Below, one piece after another: positions 9,701-18,759 of a DNA stretch of 64,000 bases. Location: assembly GCA_017619755.1 (NCBI GenBank), contig JAFZRU010000017.1, positions 221,720 through 285,719 of the forward strand. Reading direction: 5' to 3'. The stretch is from Prevotella sp. Its GTDB lineage: Bacteria; Bacteroidota; Bacteroidia; Bacteroidales; Bacteroidaceae. Every line of letters starts with the position of its first letter. The first letter of the stretch is position 1. The notes under the pieces were generated by a model, which was not told the origin of the DNA, did no database searches, and saw only the letters and a program-made list of their open reading frames with translations. A program made the position numbers and the translations under genes.

Positions 9701-9961
9701 CGATTCATAGAGGATGGCACCTACATCCGTCTCAAAACCCTTTCTTTGGCTTGGAACATGCCCAAGAAATGGTCCAACAAGATAGGCATCGACTGGTTGC
9801 AACTCTATGTCAACGCGCAAAACCTCTTCACAATCACCAGCTACGACGGCTATGACCCCGAAATCGGAGCCTACAATCAAAGTGTCACGCTCCAGGGCAT
9901 CGACATGTACAGGTATCCCTCGCAGAGAATTTACAATTTCGGACTGAAAATGAGATTCTAA
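6746..9961 (+). CDS. SusC/RagA-family TonB-dependent outer membrane transporter
   Basis: The 1071-residue protein imports oligosaccharides across the outer membrane using TonB energy. A signal peptide (about 10-33) precedes a carboxypeptidase-like regulatory domain (KVTGTVVDETDGEPIIGATV...), the TonB-box-like segment DQVVVVGYGT, a plug domain with the SusC hallmark LKDASATAIYGSRASNGVV, and a beta-barrel ending in the aromatic YNFGLKMRF. It forms a pair with the SusD protein, whose start lies 40 bp downstream. The downstream enzymes indicate beta-mannan or glucomannan oligosaccharides as cargo. Confidence 0.95.
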   Translation: MNKKKSMTKQGLVHIYKVLLLFLALLPLQAFAQAKVTGTVVDETDGEPIIGATVKVKGSTSGVVTDIDGNFSVDASSGQTIEVSYVGYTTLPVKVNKAGHLTIRLSEDTHQLDQVVVVGYGTMKRSDLTGAVSSIDEKAIKQGVNTNIEQAMQGRIAGVQVTQNSGAPGGGISVQIRGVNSLSANEPLYIIDGIAVSGQTDGNSSALSGLNPSDIVSLEVLKDASATAIYGSRASNGVVLITTKRGQEGKTQVQYEGYAGWQQIPTQLDLMNLKEYAVFYNERGRLYGGDWAMREDFKDPTLLTDGTDWQDVLYQTAFMHNHQLNVSGGSKDTKFSLSGGYLDQDGIGIGSNFQRASFRANLDMTVNKWLTAGANVSFANTSRTVTFDESNVIQIALQQFPDVAAKNPDGTYGFNSDASDKFNVSYQNPLFEAEMRENRRKNFSLDYNFFANIFPVKGLNIRVEYGGSRGWNHTYQFQPDYQYGSTIITSQSTRRIDKNVYNSFKQYATYDIDPLKGHHLQMMLGHEAQWGDWGFLAGSRKGFVSDDVHYLNVGDANTATNDNGGNSWGIESYFGRLNYNIHDRYLVTATLRTDGSSSFNKDNRWGWFPSAAVAWRITQEKFMENVKWLHNAKLRLGWGLVGNQQTGSYAYGSTLKSITTAWGTGFLPANVGNPDLTWESTKAWNIGLDLNLFRRIEIIIDAYLKDTDNLLMRAALPTYANMNSWLGMTAPWVNAGSIRNKGIELTINSQNIKTKDFDWRTGLTLSINRNKLVKLNSTASAIQGIDSRNLTYTLSEIGGPVGRFYGYNVIGMFTCEDDFYQKNQLGEYMLDQNGNRLPVARPVATDGSMHPIQVDGIWVGDYMFEDVNGDGVIDESDRKYIGDPNPDFTFGINNVITWKNFELSFFFNGSVGNDIYNYVRERHTNYLNWGNYLSSVANFARVEMIDPNGLGTDISNVYVPNAATAQSQRINPAHTNLNENNRVSTRFIEDGTYIRLKTLSLAWNMPKKWSNKIGIDWLQLYVNAQNLFTITSYDGYDPEIGAYNQSVTLQGIDMYRYPSQRIYNFGLKMRF

Positions 9962-10001
9962 GACTTCCGCATCATTGTTGAATTTCAAACAAGACAGAAA
10001 A

Positions 10002-11804
10002 ATGAAAACGAAGATATTCAAATATATGGCTTTCGGGATATGTGGCTGCATGACTCTCGGTCTCGCCAGTTGTGGTGAGGACTTCCTCGACAAGACACCT
10101 GAGAGCGATTACGTCGCCAGCACCTACTACAATACGGATGCTGCTGTCATCAAGGCCATCGAACCGCTATACAACCGTGCTTGGCACGAATTCAATCGCC
10201 GCTCGCTCATGGCCATGGGGTCCATCAGGGCCAACGACGCATGGAACCCATACGTGAGTGCTGAGTTCGCAAGGTTCCAACTCACCGGCCTCGACGAGAA
10301 CGTGGCCGCTGCATGGTCGGCACTCTACAACGTGGTGAGCATGACCACGGAAACCATCGACAACGTGAGAAACTATGCCACCGGCGATGTCTCCGAAGCG
10401 GTGAAAAACCAAGCCTACGGCGAGTGCTACCTGTTACGGGCTACCGCCTATTTCTATCTCCTTAGAGGATGGGGCGAAATCGTGCTTTATGAAAACAACC
10501 AGGAAATCATCAACGAACCCATACGTCCTCTCACCAAGGAGGAGGACGTGCTGAAGTTTATCGTCCGAGACTTGCGAAGGGCCGTTGACCTGCTGCCTGT
10601 CGTGGGAGCCGACCATCACCCGTCGCGATATGCCGCCAAGGCCATGCTTGCCAAGGTGCTCCTTGCCCAAAGCGGGTGGAACAAGGCCACACGTGACGAA
10701 GCCACCCTCAAGGAAGTGGTGACGCTTTGCGACGAGGTGCTCAACTGCGGGCAGTACTCCCTGATGGACGACTATGAGCAGCTCTTCCGCATGCAGAACA
10801 ACGACAACCCGGAGACCGTCCTCGCACTGAGGTGGGCGAAACCCAGCTCCAACGAGTATGGCTCGATGAACGCCACTTATTCCGACTTGGCCTCCAATGA
10901 CATCTCCGACGACGTCAACGTATGGGGAGGTTCACTCTGTCCCTCGCCCGACATGATTGACTATTACAACGAGGAGCCCGCCGACTCCTTCCGCCTCCGT
11001 GGAACATTCTTCACCTACGGCCGCCATTACGACTACCTCTGGACGAATGCCGGAGGCTACACCTATATGAAGAACTGGATGCAGGTGAAGAAGGGCGTGC
11101 TTGGAAGGAAGGCCGACGCCGGTGGGGAACTCGACCAGATGGCCTCGCCTCTCAACACCTACATCATGCGACTGAGCGACGTCTATCTCACCAAGGCGGA
11201 GGCGCTTTTGGGCAACCAGACCTCCACCTCCGACCCGCAGGCCCTCGCCGCTTTCAATGCCACAAGGCTCCGGGCCAAGGTGCCGGCAAAGACGTCCTTC
11301 TCTTTCGACGACCTCGTCAGGGAGAGGCGCATCGAGTTCTGCATGGAATACCTCAACTGGTTTGACATGGTGGTGTGGTACAGATGGAAGCCGCAGTACA
11401 TGCTCGACTTCTTCAACAACAAGCAGCACAGGGCGTTTGAAATCAGGGAGAACGACATCCTGAGAAACGATGACGGCACCTTCAGCTATCGCGCCTTCCT
11501 CAACAGCGGCACCGACTGCTGGTATTTCACTGATTGGACAAACACCGGTGGCGGCGTTTACTGGAATGATTTCATGGCCAAGAATGTGGATGTGAATGCC
11601 AACAACGCCATGGAGAACGGCAACATCATCAAGACCAAGAAAGAGGGATATGTCTATGATGTCAACGCACTGGTGAGCCAGAACAAAAACCTGCTGCCCA
11701 TCACCCTCAACGAGGCCAACATCTTCATGCCCTACCCGGAGACCGACGTGATACAGAACCCCTATTTCACACAGCCGGCACAGGACTATGATTTCGGAGA
11801 GTAA
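10002..11804 (+). CDS. SusD/RagB-family outer membrane lipoprotein
   Basis: The 600-residue lipoprotein has the lipobox LASC followed by GEDFLDKTPES, the usual opening of SusD proteins. TPR-like helices follow (YGECYLLRATAYFYLLRGWG), and the C-terminal part holds the RRIEFCMEYLNWFDMVVW segment typical of the family. It forms the lid over SusC and binds glycan at the cell surface. ATG 10002 begins the lipoprotein signal; an in-frame TTG upstream adds nine unlikely residues. Confidence 0.95.
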   Translation: MKTKIFKYMAFGICGCMTLGLASCGEDFLDKTPESDYVASTYYNTDAAVIKAIEPLYNRAWHEFNRRSLMAMGSIRANDAWNPYVSAEFARFQLTGLDENVAAAWSALYNVVSMTTETIDNVRNYATGDVSEAVKNQAYGECYLLRATAYFYLLRGWGEIVLYENNQEIINEPIRPLTKEEDVLKFIVRDLRRAVDLLPVVGADHHPSRYAAKAMLAKVLLAQSGWNKATRDEATLKEVVTLCDEVLNCGQYSLMDDYEQLFRMQNNDNPETVLALRWAKPSSNEYGSMNATYSDLASNDISDDVNVWGGSLCPSPDMIDYYNEEPADSFRLRGTFFTYGRHYDYLWTNAGGYTYMKNWMQVKKGVLGRKADAGGELDQMASPLNTYIMRLSDVYLTKAEALLGNQTSTSDPQALAAFNATRLRAKVPAKTSFSFDDLVRERRIEFCMEYLNWFDMVVWYRWKPQYMLDFFNNKQHRAFEIRENDILRNDDGTFSYRAFLNSGTDCWYFTDWTNTGGGVYWNDFMAKNVDVNANNAMENGNIIKTKKEGYVYDVNALVSQNKNLLPITLNEANIFMPYPETDVIQNPYFTQPAQDYDFGE

Positions 11805-11829
11805 CAACAGTAAACATCAAGCACAAATT

Positions 11830-13479
11830 ATGAATACCTTATATATGAAACGCCTGCGCAACCTTGTATGGACATGTCTTGCCCTTGCAGCTTTCACCAT
11901 GCTGCCCATCACGACGGCGTCGTGCAGCGACGACGAGGAGGGCATGGGCACGCCGGAAATCACGGGTGTGAGGGCCTGCGACCCGGCGAAGGCCGACAGC
12001 CTTTTCGCCAAGGCAAGCACGGGGCAGACCATTGCCGTCATCGGACGCAACTTGGCCGATGTGCAGCAAGTCTTTATCAACGACCAGAAAATCAACTTCA
12101 ATCCCACCCTCAACACCCCGCACAGCATCATCCTCTCCATCCCGGCGGAGGAGGACGGCTTCATCCTCACTGCCTTCGACAGCAGCCTCAAGGATGAAAT
12201 CAGGGTGGAGACATCACATGGGACAGCCACCTATTCATTTAAAATCACCGCACCTTATCCCTCCATCTCACGCGTGCAGGCCACCTATCCCCGCAAGGCA
12301 GGAGACGTGCTCAGCGTCTATGGCCTCAACCTCGTGGACATCGAGAAGGTCTATTTCACCGACATCACGGCAGAGCAGCTCGACACCACCGTGTGGGAGA
12401 CCATCGGAGGAAACCACGTGGAGGCTGCCGGAGTGACCACCGTCATCGCCGACCACAAACTCAACAGTCGCACGCAAGCATACGAGACCACCTCGATGCT
12501 CAACGTCACCATGCCAAACCTTCCCTTCCAGAACGGAACACTCGTCATCGAGTGTGCCAGCGGCACCACCTACATCGACTTCTCCGTCGTGCCAGGACGC
12601 CCGGTGTTGCTGGACGTCACGTCCGACATGCCCGTGCCGGGAGAGGAGGTGACGCTTACAGGTAGGGAGTTCGTACAGGTGGAAAGCATCTCCTTCGGCG
12701 ATGTCACACTCACTGCCGACCAATTCGTAGTGGCCGAGAGCGAGGACGCCATCACCTTCACCATGCCAAGGATGCCCTCCGCTGGCAACGATGGACTGCT
12801 CACTGTCACCACGCCGGGAGGAAGCGCCTCCATCCTTTTCTGCAATTACAGTTGCTTGCTCACCAACTTCGAGGGTGAGGACGCCACCGACAACGGATGG
12901 GACCCCAACGCCGCCTATGAGACGGTCACACCCGGGTTGCCACCCTATACCAGTGACGGAAGGTATGCCCGCATCACCGTGGAAAGTGAAGGACAGCAGT
13001 GGTGGGGAAAGATGATTTACTTCAGGAAGGACTGGGATGGCCACTCTTTCGCACTGCCATCGTTTGACATCATACCCGAGACGGCCACTGCCGACGAGGT
13101 GTATCTCGCCATGGAGGTCTATGACAACAACTGCGATTACAACAACGGTGAGTTCTCTGGGTACATCAGGTACATGATACAGCCCCTTGACAACTCGGAG
13201 AACATGTATGACAATTTCAACTGGGTTGACTACGGAGCCGGTGTCTTCGAGTTCTTCAACCCGGTGCTTGCCGACATCAACGACGAGACGTTCAAGGGAA
13301 AATGGTATCGCCACGTCATGCCGTTGAGCAACATCCCATGCTTCACCGGACTGACCTACGCTGAAATCGTCACTGTCGGCATCAACCAGTTCCGGCTGCA
13401 GTCCATCAACCAAGGAATGGCAAAGGGTGCCATCGATGTCTGCATTGACAATGTGAGAATCTTCTACAAGAAGAAATAA
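11830..13479 (+). CDS. TIG-domain surface glycan-binding lipoprotein (SGBP-B type)
   Basis: A lipoprotein of about 549 residues, lipidated at TTASC and followed by acidic SDDEEG, a pattern typical of surface export. Successive IPT/TIG-like Ig domains occur (ITGVRACDPAKADS..., ISRVQATYPRKAGDVLSVYG, PVLLDVTSDMPVPGEEVTLTG). A C-terminal beta-sandwich with WWGKMIYFRKDW and a final CIDNVRIFYKKK resembles the binding domain of xyloglucan SGBP-B proteins. It has no catalytic motif. The position between susD and the first GH5 gene fits a mannan-capturing role. ATG 11845 is an alternative start. Confidence 0.85.
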   Translation: MNTLYMKRLRNLVWTCLALAAFTMLPITTASCSDDEEGMGTPEITGVRACDPAKADSLFAKASTGQTIAVIGRNLADVQQVFINDQKINFNPTLNTPHSIILSIPAEEDGFILTAFDSSLKDEIRVETSHGTATYSFKITAPYPSISRVQATYPRKAGDVLSVYGLNLVDIEKVYFTDITAEQLDTTVWETIGGNHVEAAGVTTVIADHKLNSRTQAYETTSMLNVTMPNLPFQNGTLVIECASGTTYIDFSVVPGRPVLLDVTSDMPVPGEEVTLTGREFVQVESISFGDVTLTADQFVVAESEDAITFTMPRMPSAGNDGLLTVTTPGGSASILFCNYSCLLTNFEGEDATDNGWDPNAAYETVTPGLPPYTSDGRYARITVESEGQQWWGKMIYFRKDWDGHSFALPSFDIIPETATADEVYLAMEVYDNNCDYNNGEFSGYIRYMIQPLDNSENMYDNFNWVDYGAGVFEFFNPVLADINDETFKGKWYRHVMPLSNIPCFTGLTYAEIVTVGINQFRLQSINQGMAKGAIDVCIDNVRIFYKKK

Positions 13480-13497
13480 ACATTCAAACATACGGTT

Positions 13498-14958
13498 ATG
13501 AAAATAAGAAAAACTTTTGGCGTCGTGCTGATGGCACTCGTGGGCATGGGGCTCTACAGCTGCAGCGACGACCTCGACAATAATATTGACAACGGCCTCC
13601 GCACCGGCAAGGCCAGCAAGATAGAACTCACCAAGGACGCCGAGCCGGTATCCGAACTCCAATTCTCCATGGGAAGGGGAACGGCCATCATCGGCATCGA
13701 CGCCGACGGAGACTGGACGGCGGAGGTGGGAGATACCACGTGGGTGAAACTCGCCGTACATGCAGGTCACGGCTACACCAACAAACTCTCCTACACCAAA
13801 CTCGAGGTGGCGAAGAATGAGGGGGAGAAGCGTGCCACCACACTCTCCGTCAAGTCTGGCTCCCTTGTCAAGATGATAACCATCAACCAAAATGGCATCG
13901 GCCTCGACCCCAACGACCCCTTCATGAGTTCCTTCACGTTCGTGGAGAACATGGGGATGGGGTACAACTTGGGAAACACTCTCGACGCCAACCCATCTGG
14001 CTCTTGGTGGGACCCGGAGGACAAGACTCCTTACGATTTCGAGACATCGTGGGGGCAGCCGGAAACCACTCAGGAAATCATCGACTTCATCGCAGAGAGA
14101 GGCTTCAAGACCATCCGCGTGCCGGTGACTTGGTGGATACATGCCAATGCGAATGGAACCATACGCAAGGACTGGATGAACCGTGTGGAGGAGGTGGTCA
14201 ACATGGTGCTCAACGCAGGGTGCTACTGCATCCTTAACATCCAGCACGACTCCGGCGACGGGGAGAGTTCGTGGCTCAGGGCCGACATGGACAACTACGA
14301 CACCATCAGCGAGCGATTCAAAAGCCTGTGGACACAGATTGCCACACGTTTCCGCGACTATGACGACCGTCTCGTCTTCGAGGCTTTCAACGAAATCCTC
14401 AGTGCTAATGGAGAATGGGGCGACCCTGCCGACGAGGCTTGCTACACCGCAGTGAACAAGTTGGAACAGGACTTCGTGGACGTGGTGAGGGCTACTGGAG
14501 GAAACAATGAATACCGCAACCTCTTGGTCAATCCCTATGGATCCGGCAGTTCTGCAGCAAAACTGGCGGGAATGGAAATACCCAATGACATCCATCCCAA
14601 CCACATCCTTGCATCCATTCACAGCTATGACCCCTACTGGTTCTGCAATGACACAACCGATCCCGATGCCCAACAGTGGTACATCTATATGTTTGACTCC
14701 ACCTGCCAACAGGAGATTGACGACATCTTCACCAGGATAGAGAAGCGCTTCTCGGGAGAACTCGGTGTGGCTTACATCATTGGAGAGTTCGGAGCCATCG
14801 GTAAGCACCCGGCTATGGCGGAAAGGGTGAAATACGCTCAATACATGGTGCAGAAATTCAAGCAGTACAACACCACCGGCCTCTGGTGGATGGGCCTCTG
14901 CGACCGTGACGAACTTGAATGGACGGAAACAGACATCGTAGATGCACTCTTCCAATGA
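13498..14958 (+). CDS. GH5 endo-glycanase lipoprotein with BACON-like N-domain
   Basis: The 486-residue lipoprotein (lipobox YSC, Cys22) carries a BACON-like Ig domain at about 38-133 and a GH5 TIM barrel at about 140-486. GH5 landmarks are GYNLGNTLDA, the acid/base Glu299 in FEAFNEIL, HSYDPY, and the nucleophile Glu430 in IIGEFG. The GNTLDA and EFG pattern is that of the endoglucanase-like GH5 branch (subfamilies 2/4) rather than GH5_7, so it may cut glucomannan or beta-glucan at the cell surface. Substrate is inferred from the locus. Confidence 0.9.
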   Translation: MKIRKTFGVVLMALVGMGLYSCSDDLDNNIDNGLRTGKASKIELTKDAEPVSELQFSMGRGTAIIGIDADGDWTAEVGDTTWVKLAVHAGHGYTNKLSYTKLEVAKNEGEKRATTLSVKSGSLVKMITINQNGIGLDPNDPFMSSFTFVENMGMGYNLGNTLDANPSGSWWDPEDKTPYDFETSWGQPETTQEIIDFIAERGFKTIRVPVTWWIHANANGTIRKDWMNRVEEVVNMVLNAGCYCILNIQHDSGDGESSWLRADMDNYDTISERFKSLWTQIATRFRDYDDRLVFEAFNEILSANGEWGDPADEACYTAVNKLEQDFVDVVRATGGNNEYRNLLVNPYGSGSSAAKLAGMEIPNDIHPNHILASIHSYDPYWFCNDTTDPDAQQWYIYMFDSTCQQEIDDIFTRIEKRFSGELGVAYIIGEFGAIGKHPAMAERVKYAQYMVQKFKQYNTTGLWWMGLCDRDELEWTETDIVDALFQ

Positions 14959-14976
14959 CATCCTCAAAAAAATCCC

Positions 14977-14984
14977 TACTTTTG
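14977..14984 (+). promoter_or_regulatory. Possible internal promoter in the mannan locus
   Basis: TACTTTTG lies just after the GH5 stop and 26 bp before the next start. A -33 element is not clear. It could give separate expression of the downstream mannanase and phosphorolysis genes. Confidence 0.4.
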
Positions 14985-15009
14985 CACAAAATTGCAAACC
15001 TACCCTAAA

Positions 15010-16305
15010 ATGAAGAAACTACTCACCTTTTTGGCCATGGCAATGACACTTGCCGCTTGCAACCAACAAGCCGCCCATGAAGCATCTTTTGTGCGAGTGA
15101 GCGACGGACATTTCATAAGAAACGGCAAACCCTATTACTATGTAGGTACCAATTTCTGGTATGGTGCCATCCTCGGAAGCGAGGGGCAGGGAGGCGACCG
15201 CGACCGTCTTTGCCGTGAGTTGGACTTCATGAAGGAGATGGGTATCGACAACCTCCGTGTACTCGTGGGAAGCGATGGGGAGAGAGGGGTCACCACCAAG
15301 GTGGAGCCCACCCTGCAGGTGAGGCCCGGCGAATACAACGACACCATTTTGGCCGGCCTCGACTTCCTGCTCCAGGAAATGGGCAAGCGCGACATGGTGG
15401 CCGTGCTTTACCTCAACAACGCTTGGGAGTGGAGTGGGGGATATGGCTTCTACTTGGAGCATGCCGGTGAGGGGAAGGCACCGCGACCCAACGAGGACGG
15501 TTATCCGGCCTATATGCAATTCGTGGAGAAATATGCTAATAGCGAGAAGGCACACCAACTTTTCTATGATTACGTCCGCTTCATCATCTCGCGCACCAAC
15601 CAATACACCGGGGTGAAATACATCGACGACCCGGCCATCATGTCGTGGCAGATAGGCAACGAGCCAAGGGCGTTTAGTAAAGAGGCTCTGCTGGCTTTTG
15701 AGAAATGGCTCGCTGAGGCATCGGCACTCATCAGAAGCATCGACCCCAACCACCTCATCTCCGTGGGAAGCGAGGGGGCTTGGGGATGCGAGGGTGACTT
15801 CGACGCCTGGGAACGCATCTGCTCTGACAAGAACATCGACTACTGCAACATCCACCTTTGGCCATTCAACTGGTCGTGGGCGAGAAAGGACCACTTGGTA
15901 GAGGATGTGGACTCCAGTTGTGTCAAGGCAAAGGATTACATCGACCGCCACCTCGATATTTGCGCCCGCATCAAGAAACCACTCGTCATGGAGGAGTTCG
16001 GGTACCCACGCGACGGCTTCCTTTTCACCAAGGACACACCGACAACGGGGCGTGATGCTTTCTACAAGTTCACTTTCTCGCTCGTGGGCGACAATGCGGA
16101 GAGCGGAGGGTATTTCGCTGGCTGCAACTTCTGGGGGTGGGGAGGATTTGCCAATCCCAAGCACAACCAGTGGCAGGTGGGCGACGACTACACCGGGGAC
16201 CCGGCACAGGAAGACCAGGGCCTCAACTCCGTTTTCGCCACGGACACCTCGACCCTCAAGGTGGTCAAGGCGGAGGTGGACCGCATGGCAAGCATTGGAA
16301 AATGA
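15010..16305 (+). CDS. GH5_7-type beta-mannanase lipoprotein
   Basis: A lipoprotein of 431 residues (lipobox LAAC, Cys17). The fold resembles mannan endo-1,4-beta-mannosidases of GH5 subfamily 7: the opening FVRVSDGHFIRNGKPYYYVG, the sequence NLRVLVG, the acid/base Glu218 in SWQIGNEPR, and the nucleophile Glu329 in LVMEEFGYPRDG. It should cut beta-1,4-mannosyl links in mannan, galactomannan or glucomannan. ATG 15010 begins the signal peptide; a start six codons upstream is less likely. The CE7 esterase follows 25 bp downstream. Confidence 0.92.
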   Translation: MKKLLTFLAMAMTLAACNQQAAHEASFVRVSDGHFIRNGKPYYYVGTNFWYGAILGSEGQGGDRDRLCRELDFMKEMGIDNLRVLVGSDGERGVTTKVEPTLQVRPGEYNDTILAGLDFLLQEMGKRDMVAVLYLNNAWEWSGGYGFYLEHAGEGKAPRPNEDGYPAYMQFVEKYANSEKAHQLFYDYVRFIISRTNQYTGVKYIDDPAIMSWQIGNEPRAFSKEALLAFEKWLAEASALIRSIDPNHLISVGSEGAWGCEGDFDAWERICSDKNIDYCNIHLWPFNWSWARKDHLVEDVDSSCVKAKDYIDRHLDICARIKKPLVMEEFGYPRDGFLFTKDTPTTGRDAFYKFTFSLVGDNAESGGYFAGCNFWGWGGFANPKHNQWQVGDDYTGDPAQEDQGLNSVFATDTSTLKVVKAEVDRMASIGK

Positions 16306-16320
16306 GTTACTTTCTAATCA

Positions 16321-16330
16321 TAATTTCTCA
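16321..16330 (+). other. AT-rich leader before the CE7 gene without Shine-Dalgarno
   Basis: The start of the esterase is preceded by TAATTTCTCA with no purine-rich ribosome site. This is typical of most starts in the window and contrasts with rpsR and rplI. Confidence 0.4.
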
Positions 16331-17614
16331 ATGATGAAAAGACTGACAACCCTCTTGGCGCTTTTCGCCATCATCATCCCCCTGCAAGCCCAAATCAGGG
16401 GATACAACATCACCGTCAGCGTCACGCCCGACCACAAGGATTGGAACTACGTGGTTGGTGAAAAGGCCAACTTCGTCGTCAACGTCCGCAAGTCGGGAAC
16501 CCTCCTTGACAAAGTGGACATCGACTACGAGGCGGGTCCCGTGATGTATCCTGATGTGAAAAAGACACACGTCACACTTTCCGACGGGACGATGAAATGG
16601 ACCGGCACGATGAAGACCCCGGGCTTCTACCGCTTGAAAGTCACCGCCCACGTGGATGGAAAGGACTATGTGGGGATGTGCACCGCCGCCTTCTCGCCGG
16701 AGAAACTCATGCCCGCCACGCAATGCCCGGCCGACTTCGATGATTTCTGGGGGAAGGCTCTCGCCAGTGCACGACAGAATGCCCTCGACCCACGTATGAA
16801 ACTCTTGCCGGACAGGTGTACGGAGACCGTCAATGTCTATGAGGTGAGTTTTGTCAACACTAAGCCCGACAGCCGCATCTACGGAATACTGTGCGTGCCG
16901 GTGAAGCCCGGGAAATACCCGGCACTGCTGCGTGTGCCGGGGGCTGGAGCAAGACCCTACAGCGGGGACGTCTATACCGCTTCGCAAGGGGCCATCACCC
17001 TTGAGATTGGCATCCATGGCATCACCGTCACCATGCCCAGGGAATTCTACCAGGACTTGTGCGGAGCGGCCATCGACGGATACTGGGAGACCAACCTCGA
17101 CCAACCCGACAAGAATTTTTACAAGCGCGTGGTGACAGGGGCTGTCAGGGCCGTGGATTACATCGCATCGCTGCCGGAGTGGAATGGCACCGACGTGGGC
17201 GTGACGGGTTCTTCGCAGGGGGGATTCCTTTCGCTCGCCGTGGCAGCCCTCGACAAGCGCATCACCTTCCTCGCACCCGTGCACGACGCTATGTGTGACT
17301 ATGAAATCGCCCTCCAGAAGAAAGCCTGCGGATGGCCGCACTACTTCTACAACGTGGAAAAACCCGATATGAAAAAGGTGGAGGGGGCGAGATATTACGA
17401 CGGGGTGAATTTCGCCAAAAGGGTCACTTGTCCGGGATGGTACTCCTTTGGGTATAACGACGAGGTGGTGCCGCCCAACTCGGCATACTCCGTTTATAAT
17501 GTCGTCACCGCGCCTAAGACGCTCAGCGTCTATCAGATGACAGAGCATTTCTGGTATCAGGAGCAGTGGGACGAGTGGGAGAATTGGTTGTTGGAACAAA
17601 TGCACTTGAGATAA
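16331..17614 (+). CDS. CE7-family acetyl esterase (acetyl xylan esterase-like)
   Basis: The 427-residue secreted enzyme has a signal peptide ending in LQAQ, an N-terminal beta-sandwich (about 22-130), then an alpha/beta hydrolase of the AXE1/CE7 family. The likely triad is Ser295 in TGSSQGG, Asp377 in GYNDEVVPP and His406 in TEHFW. CE7 enzymes remove acetyl groups from sugars. Here acetylated glucomannan or its oligosaccharides are the likely substrate. It ends one base before the GH26 gene. A start at the second Met (16334) is equally possible. Confidence 0.9.
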   Translation: MMKRLTTLLALFAIIIPLQAQIRGYNITVSVTPDHKDWNYVVGEKANFVVNVRKSGTLLDKVDIDYEAGPVMYPDVKKTHVTLSDGTMKWTGTMKTPGFYRLKVTAHVDGKDYVGMCTAAFSPEKLMPATQCPADFDDFWGKALASARQNALDPRMKLLPDRCTETVNVYEVSFVNTKPDSRIYGILCVPVKPGKYPALLRVPGAGARPYSGDVYTASQGAITLEIGIHGITVTMPREFYQDLCGAAIDGYWETNLDQPDKNFYKRVVTGAVRAVDYIASLPEWNGTDVGVTGSSQGGFLSLAVAALDKRITFLAPVHDAMCDYEIALQKKACGWPHYFYNVEKPDMKKVEGARYYDGVNFAKRVTCPGWYSFGYNDEVVPPNSAYSVYNVVTAPKTLSVYQMTEHFWYQEQWDEWENWLLEQMHLR

Positions 17615-17615
17615 C

Positions 17616-18707
17616 ATGAGAAAAATCATCTTGATGGCCATCGCCACCATCATGCTTGCCGCGTGCAACAAGACAGAGACCATGAAAACCGGAGCAGAGC
17701 AACTGCTCGACCGGCTGCAGGCCTTGCAGCAGAAAGGCTATATGTACGGACACCAGGACGACCCCTTCTATGGGTTGACATGGGACGGAGACACCATGCC
17801 CGGAGTGGAGCGAAGCGATGTCTTGGAGACGGTGGGCGACTATCCCGCCGTCATGGGTTTCGACCTCGGGGGCATCGAACTCGCCGACTCTCAGAACCTC
17901 GACCGCGTGGCGTTCTCACGCATACATGACGCCATTGTCAAGCATCATCAGAGGGGAGGCATTGTCACCATCAGTTGGCATCCGCGCAATCCCGTCACGG
18001 GAGGCGACGCATGGGACGTGAGCGACACCACCGTGGTGGCGCAAATCCTTGGAAACGATTCCGTCAAGGAGAAATTCAATACGTGGATGACCCGTGTGGC
18101 CGACTTCCTCAAGACACTCAAGACAGACGACGGCAAACCCATACCCGTCATCTTCAGACCATGGCATGAGAACAACGGCTCGTGGTTCTGGTGGGGCCAG
18201 AAACTCTGCACCGACGAACAATTCCACGGGTTGTGGAACACTTTGCAGGATTTCCTCAACGCACAGGGGTTGGACAACCTCCTGTGGAGCTACTCTCCCA
18301 ACCTCGATGGGGGATGGGATGAGCAACGCTTCCTCCAACGCTATCCCGGCAACGACCGCGTGGGGCTTATCGGGGAGGATGCCTACCAGTGGGGGACGGA
18401 GGAGGACTTTGTCAAGCAACTCACTGCCGACCTCGATTTCATCAGCAACTTTGCCAAGGAAAACAACAAACTGTTTGCCATGACTGAATGTGGGTATAAG
18501 AACATCCCCGACACCACTTGGTGGACTCGTGTGCTGAAACCCATCATGGACAAATACCCGCTCTCTTATTTCCTCACATGGCGCAACTATAGCGGAACGG
18601 ACAAGGTGGAGTATTTCGCACCCGACCCCACGCAACAGAGCGCGGAGGATTTCAAAAAACTCTATGAGGCGGACAACACACTCTTCCTCAAGGAAATACA
18701 ACCCTGA
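17616..18707 (+). CDS. GH26 beta-mannanase lipoprotein
   Basis: The 363-residue lipoprotein (lipobox LAAC, Cys17) has a complete GH26 domain: GYMYGHQDD near the start, TISWHPRNP, the acid/base Glu185 in FRPWHENNGSWFWWG, and the nucleophile Glu291 in FAMTECGYKN. GH26 enzymes of this type release mannobiose from beta-mannan. The gene begins one base after the CE7 stop. It heads the block GH26 - GH130 - transporter - epimerase, the same order described for the B. fragilis mannan pathway, which supports mannobiose production as its job. Confidence 0.94.
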   Translation: MRKIILMAIATIMLAACNKTETMKTGAEQLLDRLQALQQKGYMYGHQDDPFYGLTWDGDTMPGVERSDVLETVGDYPAVMGFDLGGIELADSQNLDRVAFSRIHDAIVKHHQRGGIVTISWHPRNPVTGGDAWDVSDTTVVAQILGNDSVKEKFNTWMTRVADFLKTLKTDDGKPIPVIFRPWHENNGSWFWWGQKLCTDEQFHGLWNTLQDFLNAQGLDNLLWSYSPNLDGGWDEQRFLQRYPGNDRVGLIGEDAYQWGTEEDFVKQLTADLDFISNFAKENNKLFAMTECGYKNIPDTTWWTRVLKPIMDKYPLSYFLTWRNYSGTDKVEYFAPDPTQQSAEDFKKLYEADNTLFLKEIQP

Positions 18708-18759
18708 AAACACCTTTCGGACAATCTCTTGAAACACCAAATCAATAACCTATGGCATC

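Noticed and set aside
8534-10093. A 519-codon antisense frame
   Set aside because: Shadow of the susC gene.
12268-14997. A 909-codon open frame on the minus strand
   Set aside because: It is antisense to the glycan-binding and GH5 genes, which have clear motifs and signal peptides. Its translation is rich in His, Val and Gly and resembles no protein. High GC in the third codon position of the real genes creates such shadows.
15905-16330. Long 5' extension of the esterase frame
   Set aside because: The extension is out of frame with and inside the mannanase gene; the signal peptide starts at 16331.
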